Of a DNA stretch of 64,000 nucleotides, positions 52,564 through 62,706 are shown piece after piece; position 1 is the first letter of the stretch, and every line of letters begins with the position of its first letter. The stretch is from Oligoflexales bacterium. Its GTDB lineage: Bacteria; Bdellovibrionota_B; Oligoflexia; Oligoflexales; RGVZ01. The translations under genes and the position numbers were made by a program. The stretch is from assembly GCA_947479535.1 (NCBI GenBank), contig CANJZQ010000008.1, positions 1 through 64,000 on the forward strand. The letters run 5' to 3'. The notes under the pieces were generated by a model, which ran no database searches, was not told the DNA's origin, and saw only the letters and a list, made by a program, of their open reading frames with translations.

Positions 52564-53683
52564 TCAAGCGCTGGATCTGTTGAGTGCCTTCATAGATCTG
52601 CGTGATCTTTGCGTCCCGGTAAAGTTTTTCCACCGGGTACTCGTTGCTGTATCCATAACCGCCAAAAATCTGGACGGCATCCTGCGTGATGCGCACGGCG
52701 ATGTCACCGGCAAAGCACTTGGCAAACGATGCGAATTTCGTGTTGCGTCCGCCGCCATCCAATTCTGAAGCCGACTTCCAGACCAGAAGCCTTGCGGCCT
52801 CAATATCCTTCGCCATGTCGGCAATCATGAAGGCCACAGCCTGATGCTCTGCGATGGGTTTGCCAAAGGTTTTGCGTTCCAGCGCATATTTCACGGCGTG
52901 GTCCATCGCGCACTGCGCAATTCCAACCGCCAGTGCTGCAACGGCAGGTCGCGACAGGTCAAAGGCCTTCATGGCGATCTTGAAGCCGTCGCCTTCATTG
53001 CCTAGCAAATATTTTTTCGAGACTTTGACATTATTGAAGACGATGCCGCGGGTGTCGCTGCAACGCTGCCCCATGTTGATTTCTTTTTTGCCGACTTTAA
53101 TGCCGTCGAGATTCGCGGGAATAACGAAAGCCACCATGGCCTTGTGCCCAGCCGCCGGATCCATCGTGGCCAGGACGAAATACCAGGCCGCCTTTGAACC
53201 ATTGGTGATCCACATTTTCTCGCCGTTCAGCAAGTATCCATCGCCGTCTTTTTTTGCGGTTGTCCGAATCCCTGCGACATCACTGCCAGCGCCAGGTTCA
53301 GTGACGCAATAGGCAGCCATTTGCGGTTCATTGAACATGGGCTTGATGAATTCTTCCACCTGGGCAGGATTTGCGGAAACAAGAACCGGACCCAAGGCCA
53401 GATCATTTGCAGTGATTGCGGTAGCCATGCCGGAACAGCCGTAGGCAAGTTCCTCCACAATCACAGATTGCGTAAGGTGATCCAGGCCAGGTCCACCCAT
53501 GGATTCCGGGACGGAGATGTTCATCAGGCCGGTCTCGTGCGCCTTTTTGATGATGCTGGTCGGGTATTCCATCGACACGTCATGCTTTGCTGCCTGTGGC
53601 ATCATTTCTTTGCGGGCGAATTCACGTGCCGTTTTTTGAATGGCCTGTTGGTCATCACTGAGTCGGAACATGGGCGTCGACAT
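52523..53683 (-). CDS. Acyl-CoA dehydrogenase
   Basis: An FAD enzyme of 386 residues with the family blocks AYCVTEPGAGSDVAGIRTTA, KMWITNG, and QIFGGYGYSNEYPVEKLYRDAKITQIYEGTQQIQR; the last contains the catalytic Glu of the medium/short-chain group. It would catalyse the first step of beta-oxidation with electron-transfer flavoprotein, which is not in this window. The ATG at 53683 follows GAGGGGG. Length and motifs place it near the MCAD group but chain-length preference cannot be read from sequence. Confidence 0.93.
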   Translation of the reverse strand: MSTPMFRLSDDQQAIQKTAREFARKEMMPQAAKHDVSMEYPTSIIKKAHETGLMNISVPESMGGPGLDHLTQSVIVEELAYGCSGMATAITANDLALGPVLVSANPAQVEEFIKPMFNEPQMAAYCVTEPGAGSDVAGIRTTAKKDGDGYLLNGEKMWITNGSKAAWYFVLATMDPAAGHKAMVAFVIPANLDGIKVGKKEINMGQRCSDTRGIVFNNVKVSKKYLLGNEGDGFKIAMKAFDLSRPAVAALAVGIAQCAMDHAVKYALERKTFGKPIAEHQAVAFMIADMAKDIEAARLLVWKSASELDGGGRNTKFASFAKCFAGDIAVRITQDAVQIFGGYGYSNEYPVEKLYRDAKITQIYEGTQQIQRLIISRAVFAEYQKG

Positions 53684-53778
53684 TGCAGATTCCCCCTCAC
53701 TCGAACGCGCGCGGGGCGCGTGAATTGAAATGCTTATGGGAAGGGTATCGGCAGAACCAAAAGACACTTAAATGTCAG

Positions 53779-54987
53779 TTAATAATAGGGTGCAAGGCTA
53801 GGGGCTGGACTTGTCTCCACGTTGAAACTCGTGGAATTCTGATTTTCCTCCTTAGCGACAGCGGTGGCGACGTCCCATATGGTAGCGCTTTGGTTCTCTC
53901 CGTACGCATCATAAACTCCGGAAAGGAATCCGTAAGAAATAAAACCATCAGCGTCGCCGGCCGGTGCGTTATAAATGGTATAGATCTCCCGGATGTTGTG
54001 GTTCACGAATACCTCAAAAATATTGATGATGGCTTTCCAGGCCTGAATGGCCGTGGACTGTGTGTAAATTGTCAAGTTTTCAGCGATAGACCCAGATTTA
54101 ATCAAGGTTCCGTTCATGGAAGTACAAACGGTCGTGTTAAACGATTCCGTGCTTCCATCGAAAATCTCATAAATATTGCCGACGAAAGTGAGCGCGTAGT
54201 CTGATGCTGCATCATCCATTTCGCGTTTACTGCCAGCCACAAAGTGCAGCAGGTCTGGAAGATTAAGATGGAGAAGGGTGGTTCGCGCCTGCCCCAGCGC
54301 CTGCGCCCGCGCCTCCGCCTGCGTCTGCGCGTCGTCGGAATAAATCACCGTTGACGTGGAGTTCGCGATCTTAACCAATTCCAAGATCAAGTTTGCCGCA
54401 CCATTGGTCAAAGCATCAGCCATCATGGTAAAGCGGGCTTGGCTTCCCTGGCATACGTTGCTTATCGGGGGCAAAACGGCCTTTACCGTCGTGGCTAAAT
54501 TCGGCGTGCTGTCCGGCACAACATGAAGTGTTGCAAGATAAAGAGAATCGGCTTCGATGCCGGAGATTTTAAAGTTAAAGCCAGCGGCAGGCGCTGGGAG
54601 TGGCTCGCAGGCGGTCGCCGCACTCGTCAGCACATCTACCATTTGAAACGTACCCCGATCCACCTTGCGGATTGTGACGGTGCACTTGTAGGTCTCTGCG
54701 AGTTTCAATGGAGTTGAAGCCAGGGCAAGGCTCGCTCCCGTAATGGCAGTCGGGGACACAGCCAGCTTGAAATCATCCTCAGCATCGTTTTTCCGATAAG
54801 CATCGATCGTGATTTTTCCATCGCCTGGAATGACGACGTCGGTCGCAGAACTGATCTCCGTAACACCTTCGGTTTCGCCAGTGGGAGTCACGCCGTTTTC
54901 CATCGACCGCCCTGCTGCGCCATTTTTGCACGACAGAAATCCAGCGCCGCAAAGGGAGGCGACGGTGACGGTCATGGAAATGCGCAT
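53779..54987 (-). CDS. Lipoprotein of unknown function
   Basis: The N-terminus is a lipoprotein signal ending GFLSC. The mature 385 residues have a beta-type first part with Cys pairs (AETYKCTVTIRKV, TAACEPLP) and a helical second part with Asn/Thr-rich segments such as DDAQTQAEARAQALGQA. A TTG at 55002 with GGAAG upstream is an alternative start, adding five residues. No family was recognised. It is followed by the SpoIIE-type gene upstream on the same strand, separated by about 130 bases. Confidence 0.7.
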   Translation of the reverse strand: MRISMTVTVASLCGAGFLSCKNGAAGRSMENGVTPTGETEGVTEISSATDVVIPGDGKITIDAYRKNDAEDDFKLAVSPTAITGASLALASTPLKLAETYKCTVTIRKVDRGTFQMVDVLTSAATACEPLPAPAAGFNFKISGIEADSLYLATLHVVPDSTPNLATTVKAVLPPISNVCQGSQARFTMMADALTNGAANLILELVKIANSTSTVIYSDDAQTQAEARAQALGQARTTLLHLNLPDLLHFVAGSKREMDDAASDYALTFVGNIYEIFDGSTESFNTTVCTSMNGTLIKSGSIAENLTIYTQSTAIQAWKAIINIFEVFVNHNIREIYTIYNAPAGDADGFISYGFLSGVYDAYGENQSATIWDVATAVAKEENQNSTSFNVETSPAPSLAPYY

Positions 54988-55119
54988 GCAAAGTCTGCCC
55001 AATTGAAAATCTTCCTTTTGGGAAAATATCGGCGGATCGGGAAAGAATCTTAGTCATTTCTGCCGGTTAAGATAAATACCAGTAGTTACGGTTGGTTGTG
55101 TTGTTGACGAAACCGTCCC

Positions 55120-57192
55120 TCACGCGGGTGGGTTAGATGCGTGCCGTTTCCAATCAATCACAACCAGGGTTGTGTCATCGGCAGGGAGTTCCCCTGCGAT
55201 GTGATCTGCATAGGATTTGATCACGCTGGATAGAAAATCCTTCGCACCCAAATCCCTGTTTGTGATCAAGGCGTCGTAGAGGCGTTTTTTACCGAAAGGA
55301 TTCTTGTTGTTCGCCGAATAATTTTCAATCAAGCCATCGGTATAGATGAACAAGCGATCGCCATCCTTTAACTCTATTTCCTGATCTGTGAAGGTCGAGT
55401 CTGGATCCATTCCAAGGAGGCTACCGGGGGCGCCCAAATTTTTGATCGGCAAGCGTCCTTGGATTCGCGGGTCCTTGCTGGCGAGGGGCAGCAATGCTGG
55501 TGGTAAATGTCCAGCGTTTGAATAGACAAACTTATTTTGTTCCAGATCGAGTAGCCCAACAAAAAAAGTCATGACACCGGTGTGATTGCCAAGATCAAAC
55601 AAGACTTTGTTCAGCATTTTAAGGAGATCGGAGGGCTTGGAGTTCTCTGCATTGCCCTGTGAAATGCTGAACGATTCGATCGCCGAAATGGTTGCAAAAG
55701 AAACCGCGGTAACCAATGCGGCTGCGACTCCGTGGCCGGTGGCATCGCCAATGAAAACGTATTCCTTGCCGGGGCCCGCCGGGCAATGCCCCCACCAGTC
55801 ACCGCCACATTCCCCGGCGGGGAAAAACTTTCCGGTGACCGTCAGGTCAGGGTGGCAGGTTTTCTTGTCCGCAAAAAAAGAGTTCTGGACGATCTGGGCA
55901 GTGGCCAATTCCCCTTCAATTCGGACCTGAGATACCTGGGCTCTTCTGGATCGTTCCCCGAACATGACTCCAGCTGCAATGATAAATGACGCCAAGGGCA
56001 GGGTGAATGGGAGGAGAATGCCCGCCGTGGAAAAAAGAAAAATACACACGACGACACTCATTCCAATAACGGCCAGAGAAATCACACCGATCATCAGGGG
56101 GCTGAAAGCGAATGCAATCCATGCCCCCGAAAATACCCCGGCAAGGATCAATGGAATTCCCGCGTTCCACGAACGGAGCCATTTGCCGGTATGGGTGCTG
56201 TTGACCATGGCCGCAACAAGATACCCACCTGGCATCGATCCATGGGGCGTCTCGCGAAAATCCGTATTACCCGTGTACATCAGCGGCAGGAGGATCACGG
56301 TGTCCCCCTCATCGACGACGGTGATGGGCTTTCCCGAGCGAGCCCGCCGAATCAGTGCGCCCATACCGTAGGATTGTTGTGCGTAGATCGATTGTTTATC
56401 CACATTGACCAGGATTCGACCGTCGCTGCTTGTGGGGACTTCATGATCCCCACTGAAAATCCGCTGATTTTGAATTTTCAAAGGATGGCCCGCAACAAGG
56501 GCAACATGGGGCACAAAGACACGGTCATTGATCCTGTAAATGGATTGTAGATAGCCATCGAGTTCGTAGACGGCATGACCGATCCCTGAAAAAATTCCTA
56601 ACGATGCCGCAGTGAGTGTTTGCGGTGCGCCATAAAAATACTTTGGCTTCATGGACGTGAGCCATTCTGGAACTTGATCCGGACCGCCGGGTGCAATGGT
56701 CCCAATCTGGTGTTCGGGACGGTCTCCCGGAACTTCAGTCCGGTAGGGGACCTTTTCCGATGTCACAAATGAAATGATGTTGATTGGCGTGTGCCAATCG
56801 CGACTCATCTTCTGAAAGGCAACGATCTGGTCAGGTGGGTGCGCCTTGTCGAAAATTTTGTCCACGACAACACTCTGTGGCTTGCGCTCTGCCAGTGCCT
56901 TAAAGACAAGCCCCCAGTCGGTCAACGGAATATCAAAATCGCCCTCGCTGGCAGCGGTTTCGTCGTCATACGCGAAAATTTTTATCTGTTTGGCAAGTCC
57001 CGGACCTTGTCCGATTTTTGAACGGGCCCAAAAAAGAAATCTTTGTTCCAACTGCTTTTCGACGCCGGTGCCTGCGGGCGAAAGATACAATGCGGCTAAA
57101 AAACCAAAAACGGCCAATAGGACCAAGGCTGGCTTGCGGTGTTCTTTCTTGCCGGCGAATCGTTGTCTTAATTGAATGAGCTCAAGGGTCAT
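55120..57192 (-). CDS. CHASE2-SpoIIE membrane phosphatase
   Basis: A 690-residue protein: a first TM helix, an extracytoplasmic CHASE2 sensor domain (about 55-330), three TM helices, and a C-terminal SpoIIE-type PP2C phosphatase. GDATGHGVAAALVT and IYTDGLIE contain the metal-binding Asp residues, with DDTTLVVI at the end. Such proteins dephosphorylate anti-sigma-factor antagonists in partner-switching cascades, so the gene may link an extracellular signal to a sigma factor or related output. No anti-sigma partner is adjacent. It follows upp with a 27-base gap on the same strand. Confidence 0.9.
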   Translation of the reverse strand: MTLELIQLRQRFAGKKEHRKPALVLLAVFGFLAALYLSPAGTGVEKQLEQRFLFWARSKIGQGPGLAKQIKIFAYDDETAASEGDFDIPLTDWGLVFKALAERKPQSVVVDKIFDKAHPPDQIVAFQKMSRDWHTPINIISFVTSEKVPYRTEVPGDRPEHQIGTIAPGGPDQVPEWLTSMKPKYFYGAPQTLTAASLGIFSGIGHAVYELDGYLQSIYRINDRVFVPHVALVAGHPLKIQNQRIFSGDHEVPTSSDGRILVNVDKQSIYAQQSYGMGALIRRARSGKPITVVDEGDTVILLPLMYTGNTDFRETPHGSMPGGYLVAAMVNSTHTGKWLRSWNAGIPLILAGVFSGAWIAFAFSPLMIGVISLAVIGMSVVVCIFLFSTAGILLPFTLPLASFIIAAGVMFGERSRRAQVSQVRIEGELATAQIVQNSFFADKKTCHPDLTVTGKFFPAGECGGDWWGHCPAGPGKEYVFIGDATGHGVAAALVTAVSFATISAIESFSISQGNAENSKPSDLLKMLNKVLFDLGNHTGVMTFFVGLLDLEQNKFVYSNAGHLPPALLPLASKDPRIQGRLPIKNLGAPGSLLGMDPDSTFTDQEIELKDGDRLFIYTDGLIENYSANNKNPFGKKRLYDALITNRDLGAKDFLSSVIKSYADHIAGELPADDTTLVVIDWKRHASNPPA

Positions 57193-57219
57193 GTCGTGAG
57201 TTTAACACGACCCATGCAT

Positions 57220-57852
57220 TCATTGGGTGCCAAACAGGCGGTCGCCGGCGTCGCCGAGGCCCGGTACGATATATTTCTTGTCGTTGAGCTTTTCGTCAAT
57301 GGCGGCGGTGTAGATGGGAACATCTGGATGGAACTCGTGCAGATATTCGATTCCCTCTGGGGCTGCCAGCAAGCAAACGAACTTGATGCTTTTTGGGTTT
57401 GTTTGCTTCAGGCGGTCCAGCGCAGCGACTGCAGAATGGCCCGTCGCCAGCATCGGATCCAAGACGATGGTGTCGCGGTCTTCGATGTCGCGCGGGACTT
57501 TGAAGTAATATTCGACGGCAATATGGGTCTTGGGGTCGCGGTAAAGTCCAATATGGCCAACGCGTGCGGTCGGGACCAGTTTCAGGAAACCATCGAGAAG
57601 GCCATTTCCGGCCCGCAAGATTGAAATGAGCACCATGTCTTTGTCTTTCAAAAACGGGGCATTCATGTGCGCAAGTGGGGTTTCAATCGGACGGTGCTCA
57701 ATGGGCAGGTCCCGGGTCACTTCGTACGCGAGAAGCATCCCGATTTCGGACATCAGCATCCGGAAATCACCAGTCGACGTGTCTTTTTTGCGCATCAAGG
57801 ACAGTTTGTACTGCACCAGAGGATGTTCGATGTGGGTCAATTTTTTGGTCAT
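57220..57852 (-). CDS. upp: Uracil phosphoribosyltransferase
   Basis: A 210-residue type I PRTase: uracil plus PRPP gives [21 protein letters not shown] is the PRPP-binding loop and [12 protein letters not shown] the C-terminal block. The ATG at 57852 follows AGGAA. It lies 53 bases after the DUF1688 gene and forms an operon with it, the RibA-like gene and mmsA, so in this setting it may feed a uracil-degradation route rather than salvage alone. Confidence 0.93.
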   Translation of the reverse strand: MTKKLTHIEHPLVQYKLSLMRKKDTSTGDFRMLMSEIGMLLAYEVTRDLPIEHRPIETPLAHMNAPFLKDKDMVLISILRAGNGLLDGFLKLVPTARVGHIGLYRDPKTHIAVEYYFKVPRDIEDRDTIVLDPMLATGHSAVAALDRLKQTNPKSIKFVCLLAAPEGIEYLHEFHPDVPIYTAAIDEKLNDKKYIVPGLGDAGDRLFGTQ

Positions 57853-57905
57853 GTTTCGGTTCCTGGATGGAGATTTAATTTGAATGGGTGGCCTTTGGCC
57901 TGACT

Positions 57906-59204
57906 TTAAAAAACAGTGCCGTCGCTCTCGATTTTCAATGGAGGCGGAGCCAACGGGCCGCGTTTTTCGGCTGCGAGAATCCTTCCGGCTGCCCACGTTC
58001 CGCCTTGCAGGATTTGGGCAAGTTCCAGATCTGGTTGCTCCAATTTCAAGCGAACCAGGTCTGCGATTTCATCGAGCAGCGCCACGGTGAGGGCTCGCCA
58101 TTCCACGATAAGAGGTGAATCGGGGCGATGTGACGTATTTGATGCCTTCGAATCCAGAAGTTCAAGAACTCCCATATCAAGTAAAAGGCCACCGTTGCGG
58201 TATTCAGGGAGGCCAGTCAATTGATCAAGTCCGCTGATTTGGATGCCCGTTGCAACCAGCGGTTCTGCCAAAGAGTAGGTCAACCACTGGGTTAACTTGT
58301 GAAATGGAACAAATTCCGGCGCAGGGGTTCCGGGTCCGGCACCGGCAAAGGACCAGACGTCGCCCAAGGCTGATCCATCGAGTGACGGGCGTCCTGGCCA
58401 CATTGAGCTGAGGCGGTTCAACAGCTGGCTGAAAACATGTGGAATCGAAACCACACCGGCCTTGGATTGATCCAGAGCCACCCTGGCAAGGTCGCCGGGA
58501 CGGACCAGGGGATTCATATCATAATCGGGTCGAAGCAGTTTTTCGCCGAACGAGCGCAGAAGTTTGGCGCGTCCCTCCAGTCCAGCAAGGGGGTTGCTTT
58601 CCGAAACCTGAAACCCTTTGGCGAGTTCGGCGGTGTCGAGGGTTGAAAGGCGCTGCGCATCGACACGGTAAGGGTCAGTAGATGGATTCGCCGAGAACAT
58701 TCCGGATTGGAACATCCGCAGGCTTGCGATCCCAAGCCCTTCGGAACGGCGGAAGGACATTCCTGTTGCATCGTCATGGTAGGTCCATTGATCGCCGGCT
58801 CCGGCATCCAACAGGACGCTAACCATAACCAGATCCCACGCACGGGTTAGCCACTCAAGCCGGGAACCTGCACCAACGGCGCGGCGCGGATCACCAATGA
58901 GTTCATAGGCTAGATTTCTGGGACTTTCGTCGCTTCCAGAGTTGGCTGGCGCTGCGATTTCAAAATGCCGCCAGCGGCTGTGAAAGGGAATTTCAAGGGC
59001 CGGGTAATTGGCTCTGGTGACTTGGGCCACCATGGCGGCGGCTTCCGCGATTTTGCCGTCGTGGACGGTGAAGTTTTTTGACGCCCCACGCCGCGCGTCG
59101 GTGAGGATCTGGCGCGCAGTGCTGCGAATCGTCGCAAGTTCGCGCAGGTGCCGGACCCGCGGCGAGATTTTTCCCATTTGCACACTTTGAGCCATTGGTG
59201 TCAT
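57906..59204 (-). CDS. urc4: DUF1688 / URC4-like protein
   Basis: A 432-residue protein of the DUF1688 family, recognised from [15 protein letters not shown], the [17 protein letters not shown] region, VARVALDQ and the [15 protein letters not shown] segment. URC4 is required for the URC-type uracil catabolism known from the yeast Lachancea kluyveri; its exact reaction is still not clear to me. Its start overlaps the RibA-like gene stop by four bases (ATGA). The next gene in the operon is upp, which fits the pathway's early UMP-forming step. Confidence 0.87.
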   Translation of the reverse strand: MTPMAQSVQMGKISPRVRHLRELATIRSTARQILTDARRGASKNFTVHDGKIAEAAAMVAQVTRANYPALEIPFHSRWRHFEIAAPANSGSDESPRNLAYELIGDPRRAVGAGSRLEWLTRAWDLVMVSVLLDAGAGDQWTYHDDATGMSFRRSEGLGIASLRMFQSGMFSANPSTDPYRVDAQRLSTLDTAELAKGFQVSESNPLAGLEGRAKLLRSFGEKLLRPDYDMNPLVRPGDLARVALDQSKAGVVSIPHVFSQLLNRLSSMWPGRPSLDGSALGDVWSFAGAGPGTPAPEFVPFHKLTQWLTYSLAEPLVATGIQISGLDQLTGLPEYRNGGLLLDMGVLELLDSKASNTSHRPDSPLIVEWRALTVALLDEIADLVRLKLEQPDLELAQILQGGTWAAGRILAAEKRGPLAPPPLKIESDGTVF

Positions 59205-60460
59205 TCGTTCAAATCCCGACCTTTGACGCGTTTCAATTCTTCTGCAGTGGGTTTTTCATCCTTGCTGAAATAACCTGCAGCAACTTTGGCTTCCATCTCG
59301 ACCTTTGCATCTGCTGGAATCAAGGAGTCCGGAATGCTGACGCGTTCCAAAATCTTGATTCCAGTTTTCACGATGGCGTCATGTTTCATGTTGGACATGG
59401 AAACAAACTTGTCGATCTTCGTGATGCCAAGCCAATGAAGGACATCAGGCATCAAGTCCTGGAATCGCATGTCCTGGACTCCCGCCACGCATTCGGTGCG
59501 GGCGAAATATTGGTCGGCGCGATCGCCGCCCTCTTGGCGTTTTCTTGCATTATAAACCAGGAACTTCGTTACCTCACCAAGGGCGCGGCCTTCCTTGCGG
59601 TAATAGACGATCAGGCCGGCACCGCCTTTTTGGGCAGTTTCAATGCAAACTTCGATGCCGTGGGTCAGGTAAGGCCGGCACGTGCAAATGTCAGAGCCAA
59701 AAACATCGGACCCGTTGCACTCATCGTGCACGCGGACGGCAAGGGGTATTTTCGGGTCAGATGCAGCCCGGATGTCGCCAAAGAAATAAACCGTCATCCC
59801 GCCGATGGGTGGCAATAAAATTTCAAGGTCAGGTCTGGTCACGAGTTCCGGGAACATGCCGGCGGTGTTTTCAAAAAGAACCCGGCGCAGTTCTGCCTCT
59901 TCCACTCCGAATCGTTTTGCCACACCTGGCAAATACCAGACGGGTTCGATGGCTGCCTTGGTGACCACCACGTCGCCATTGGCCAGCAAAAGATGCCCGT
60001 CGGGCTTCAACCGGCCGGCATCCATGGCTTCCTTAATCTCTGGCATGTTGATATGCGCCTTGGTCACGGCAATCGTCGGACGAATGTCGTAACCTTTTGT
60101 GAGATAATCTTTGAAGGCATCGGCAACGATTGCGCCGAACGGATCAAGGGAAACAATTTTCTCCGGGTCAGACCAGGAAGGATAAGGACCAATAGGTTCA
60201 GCGGGCGCCGTATTGGTCAGGTCCGGTTTGTGATCTGGTTTCAAAGAGCCGCTGGCAACCGCCAAAGCCCGGTAAACCGAGTAGGAACCTGAGTGGGTGC
60301 CGATGACGTTTCGTTGGCGGGATTCCGTCACAGTTCCCACGATGGGTCCGCGTATCAAGGGGTCCGTGGCGCCCCATTTTACCGGGACGCAACCCGATCC
60401 AGGCTGGCCTGGATGAGATGTCAAAGTGATATGTTTAACTCGTTTTTTTTCTTCGACCAT
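59201..60460 (-). CDS. urc1: GTP cyclohydrolase II-like protein (URC1-like)
   Basis: A 419-residue protein related to GTP cyclohydrolase II (RibA). VHDECNGSDVFGSDICTCRPYL corresponds to the RibA zinc/substrate block, with Cys residues as metal ligands. The N-terminal 190 residues are longer than in RibA, as in URC1. URC1 opens the ring of the uracil nucleotide/nucleoside in the URC pathway. It lies between mmsA and urc4, with a four-base overlap to the latter. An AGGAG site precedes the ATG at 60460. A riboflavin role is less likely since no rib genes are near. Confidence 0.87.
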   Translation of the reverse strand: MVEEKKRVKHITLTSHPGQPGSGCVPVKWGATDPLIRGPIVGTVTESRQRNVIGTHSGSYSVYRALAVASGSLKPDHKPDLTNTAPAEPIGPYPSWSDPEKIVSLDPFGAIVADAFKDYLTKGYDIRPTIAVTKAHINMPEIKEAMDAGRLKPDGHLLLANGDVVVTKAAIEPVWYLPGVAKRFGVEEAELRRVLFENTAGMFPELVTRPDLEILLPPIGGMTVYFFGDIRAASDPKIPLAVRVHDECNGSDVFGSDICTCRPYLTHGIEVCIETAQKGGAGLIVYYRKEGRALGEVTKFLVYNARKRQEGGDRADQYFARTECVAGVQDMRFQDLMPDVLHWLGITKIDKFVSMSNMKHDAIVKTGIKILERVSIPDSLIPADAKVEMEAKVAAGYFSKDEKPTAEELKRVKGRDLNE

Positions 60461-60485
60461 TTTGCACTACTCCTTGGGACACCGC

Positions 60486-61967
60486 TCAGGAAAGCCACGA
60501 AGCATCGCTTTGCAGCGACCATTTGGTGGTGACTTTTTTCAAATTGCTCCAGAAATCGAGCGAACTTTCGCCCGTGATGTCGCTGTGACCAAACTTGCTT
60601 GTCTTTGTACCGCCGAAGGAAAATGGCTCTCTTGGTACTGGCACACCGATGTTGATTCCGATCATTCCGCTGGTTGCGTGATCCGCGACGTGTCGCGCCA
60701 CGGCTCCGTTCGTTGTGAATACGGACGTCGCATTCCCAAATGGATTTTCGCCTTCCAGTGCCAAGGCGTCCGCCAGATTTTTAACGCGGATGATGGTCAG
60801 CACCGGCCCAAAAATCTCTTCGCGGGCACAGGCCATCTTTGGATTCGCATGGTCGATGATCGTCGGTCCGAACCAAAAGCCTTTCTCGTGGCCCGAAGGG
60901 GCTTTTGATTTACGCCCGTCGACAATGACTTTCGCTCCGTCTTTTTCGGCGGCATCCACGTGGTGGCGGATTCGGTCCATCGCACTTTTGTCGATGATGG
61001 CACCCATGCCTGGGCCAACGGGCAGCTCTGCAGCAGCCTTGCGGATTTTTTCAATCAGGTGGTCAACGTCGCCCACGGCTACCATGACGCTCGCCGCCAT
61101 GCAGCGTTGGCCAGCACAGCCAGTAAAGGAATCCACCACGCCCCGGACCGTGATTGCCTCGTCGGCATCTGGGACAACAATCAGATGGTTTTTCGCGCCG
61201 CCAAGGCACAGCGCGCGTTTTCCAAGGGCCGTCGCGCGGGCATAAACGTCGAGGGCGACTGGACTTGAACCAACGAAGCCGACGGCCTTGACGTTTGGGT
61301 GGTCGATCAGTGCTTCAACCGCCTCTTTTGTGCCGTTGAGCAGCGAGAAAACTCCAGGTGGAAATCCAGCCTCTTTCGTGAGGCGGGCCATGATCTGTGA
61401 TGTCATGGGTACTTTTTCCGAGGGTTTCAGGACGAAGCAGTTTCCGAGCGCAAGGGCGATGGGATACATCCACATCGGGACCATCGCCGGAAAATTAAAT
61501 GGAACGACACCTGCCACAACGCCGAGAGGCTCACGACGGAGCTCGCAGGAAACGCCTCGCGATACGTCCATGATTCCGCCGCTGTCCAGATTTTGCAGGG
61601 ACAGTGCGAACTCGGTCACTTCGACGCCTTTAAGGACTTCTGCCCGGGCCTCGCTGTGGGTCTTGCCAGATTCCGATGCCGCGACGTGTGACAGTTCGTC
61701 CAGATTCGCGAGGACAAGATCCCGGAAACGAAACAGCAATTGGGCGCGTTCTTTCATCGGTGTCGCGCGCCAGGTTGGAAACGCCTTTTGCGCAGCAGCC
61801 ACAACGGCGTCCGCGTCAGCCTTGCCGCCCAAGGCGACTTTTCCGATGGTTGCGCCCGTATATGGGCTGACAACGTCCCGGTACTGGCCGGTTGAAGGCG
61901 CGCGCGTTTCACCTGCGATCCAGTGGTTGCACGTCACCGGATTTGAACTGATTTTAACCAAACTCAT
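60486..61967 (-). CDS. mmsA: CoA-acylating (methyl)malonate-semialdehyde dehydrogenase
   Basis: An ALDH-superfamily enzyme of 493 residues. GCAGQRCMAASV contains the catalytic Cys and GINIGVPVPREPFSFGGTKTSKFGHSDITGE the MmsA-specific C-terminal signature. It oxidatively decarboxylates malonate or methylmalonate semialdehyde to acetyl-CoA or propionyl-CoA. Malonate semialdehyde is a plausible product line of the URC route, and this gene begins that operon, 25 bases before urc1. An alternative role in valine degradation is possible. Confidence 0.9.
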   Translation of the reverse strand: MSLVKISSNPVTCNHWIAGETRAPSTGQYRDVVSPYTGATIGKVALGGKADADAVVAAAQKAFPTWRATPMKERAQLLFRFRDLVLANLDELSHVAASESGKTHSEARAEVLKGVEVTEFALSLQNLDSGGIMDVSRGVSCELRREPLGVVAGVVPFNFPAMVPMWMYPIALALGNCFVLKPSEKVPMTSQIMARLTKEAGFPPGVFSLLNGTKEAVEALIDHPNVKAVGFVGSSPVALDVYARATALGKRALCLGGAKNHLIVVPDADEAITVRGVVDSFTGCAGQRCMAASVMVAVGDVDHLIEKIRKAAAELPVGPGMGAIIDKSAMDRIRHHVDAAEKDGAKVIVDGRKSKAPSGHEKGFWFGPTIIDHANPKMACAREEIFGPVLTIIRVKNLADALALEGENPFGNATSVFTTNGAVARHVADHATSGMIGINIGVPVPREPFSFGGTKTSKFGHSDITGESSLDFWSNLKKVTTKWSLQSDASWLS

Positions 61968-62071
61968 ATTTACGAACCCCGACGCATCAGCTTAAGCTGA
62001 CGCAGTCCTGTGGTGATAAACTTCAAGACCTGATTCTTTCCGCGAGCTTAACACACGGCAGAGGCATGTCC

Positions 62072-62695
62072 ATGCAGAAACCACTTCTTGTTGCGGTCAC
62101 CGGCGGTTCAGGTTCCGGCAAATCGACCATCGTCCGTAAAGTCTGCGAATACAGCCCTGATTTGCGGATTTCAGTGCTTCAGCAAGACCATTATTACCGG
62201 GACCTGTCTCACCTCAAGCCCGCAGAGCGGGATGCGGTCAATTTCGACCACCCAGACTCCCTCGACATGGCCCTGATCCGCACCCATCTGGAGGCGCTGG
62301 CGGCTGGGCATGCAATCGACCGGCCAAGCTACGATTTTGCCAGCCACACCCGGACCAAAGAAATCGTGACGATGGAGGCAACGCCGATCGTCATGTTCGA
62401 CGGGATTCTTGCTCTGTTCGATTCGTCCATCCGGCGCCTGTTTGACGTCAGTGTTTATGTGGACGTGCCGGATGACGTTCGTTTCATCCGCCGCCTGCGT
62501 CGTGACGTGCGGGAACGGGGGCGCAGTGTCGAAGGGGTGATTGAACAATACCTTGGCAGCGTGAAGCCAATGCACGATGAATTTGTCGCGCCGACCCGCC
62601 GTATGGCAGACCTTGTCATTTCGTGGGAGCGGTGGAACGACCGCAGCATTTCAATGCTCGCCAACGCAATGCGTGAGCTGCTGCACAAGGCCTAA
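62072..62695 (+). CDS. udk: Uridine kinase
   Basis: A P-loop kinase of about 207 residues: VTGGSGSGKST is the Walker A, QDHYYRDL the family block, and FDGILAL the acceptor-side region. It phosphorylates uridine or cytidine using ATP or GTP. The ATG at 62072 follows GAGG by seven bases; the ATG at 62066 is too close to that site. It is divergent from mmsA with about 100 bases between, so pyrimidine salvage and catabolism may share regulation. Confidence 0.93.
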   Translation: MQKPLLVAVTGGSGSGKSTIVRKVCEYSPDLRISVLQQDHYYRDLSHLKPAERDAVNFDHPDSLDMALIRTHLEALAAGHAIDRPSYDFASHTRTKEIVTMEATPIVMFDGILALFDSSIRRLFDVSVYVDVPDDVRFIRRLRRDVRERGRSVEGVIEQYLGSVKPMHDEFVAPTRRMADLVISWERWNDRSISMLANAMRELLHKA

Positions 62696-62706
62696 AGATT
62701 AACTGG

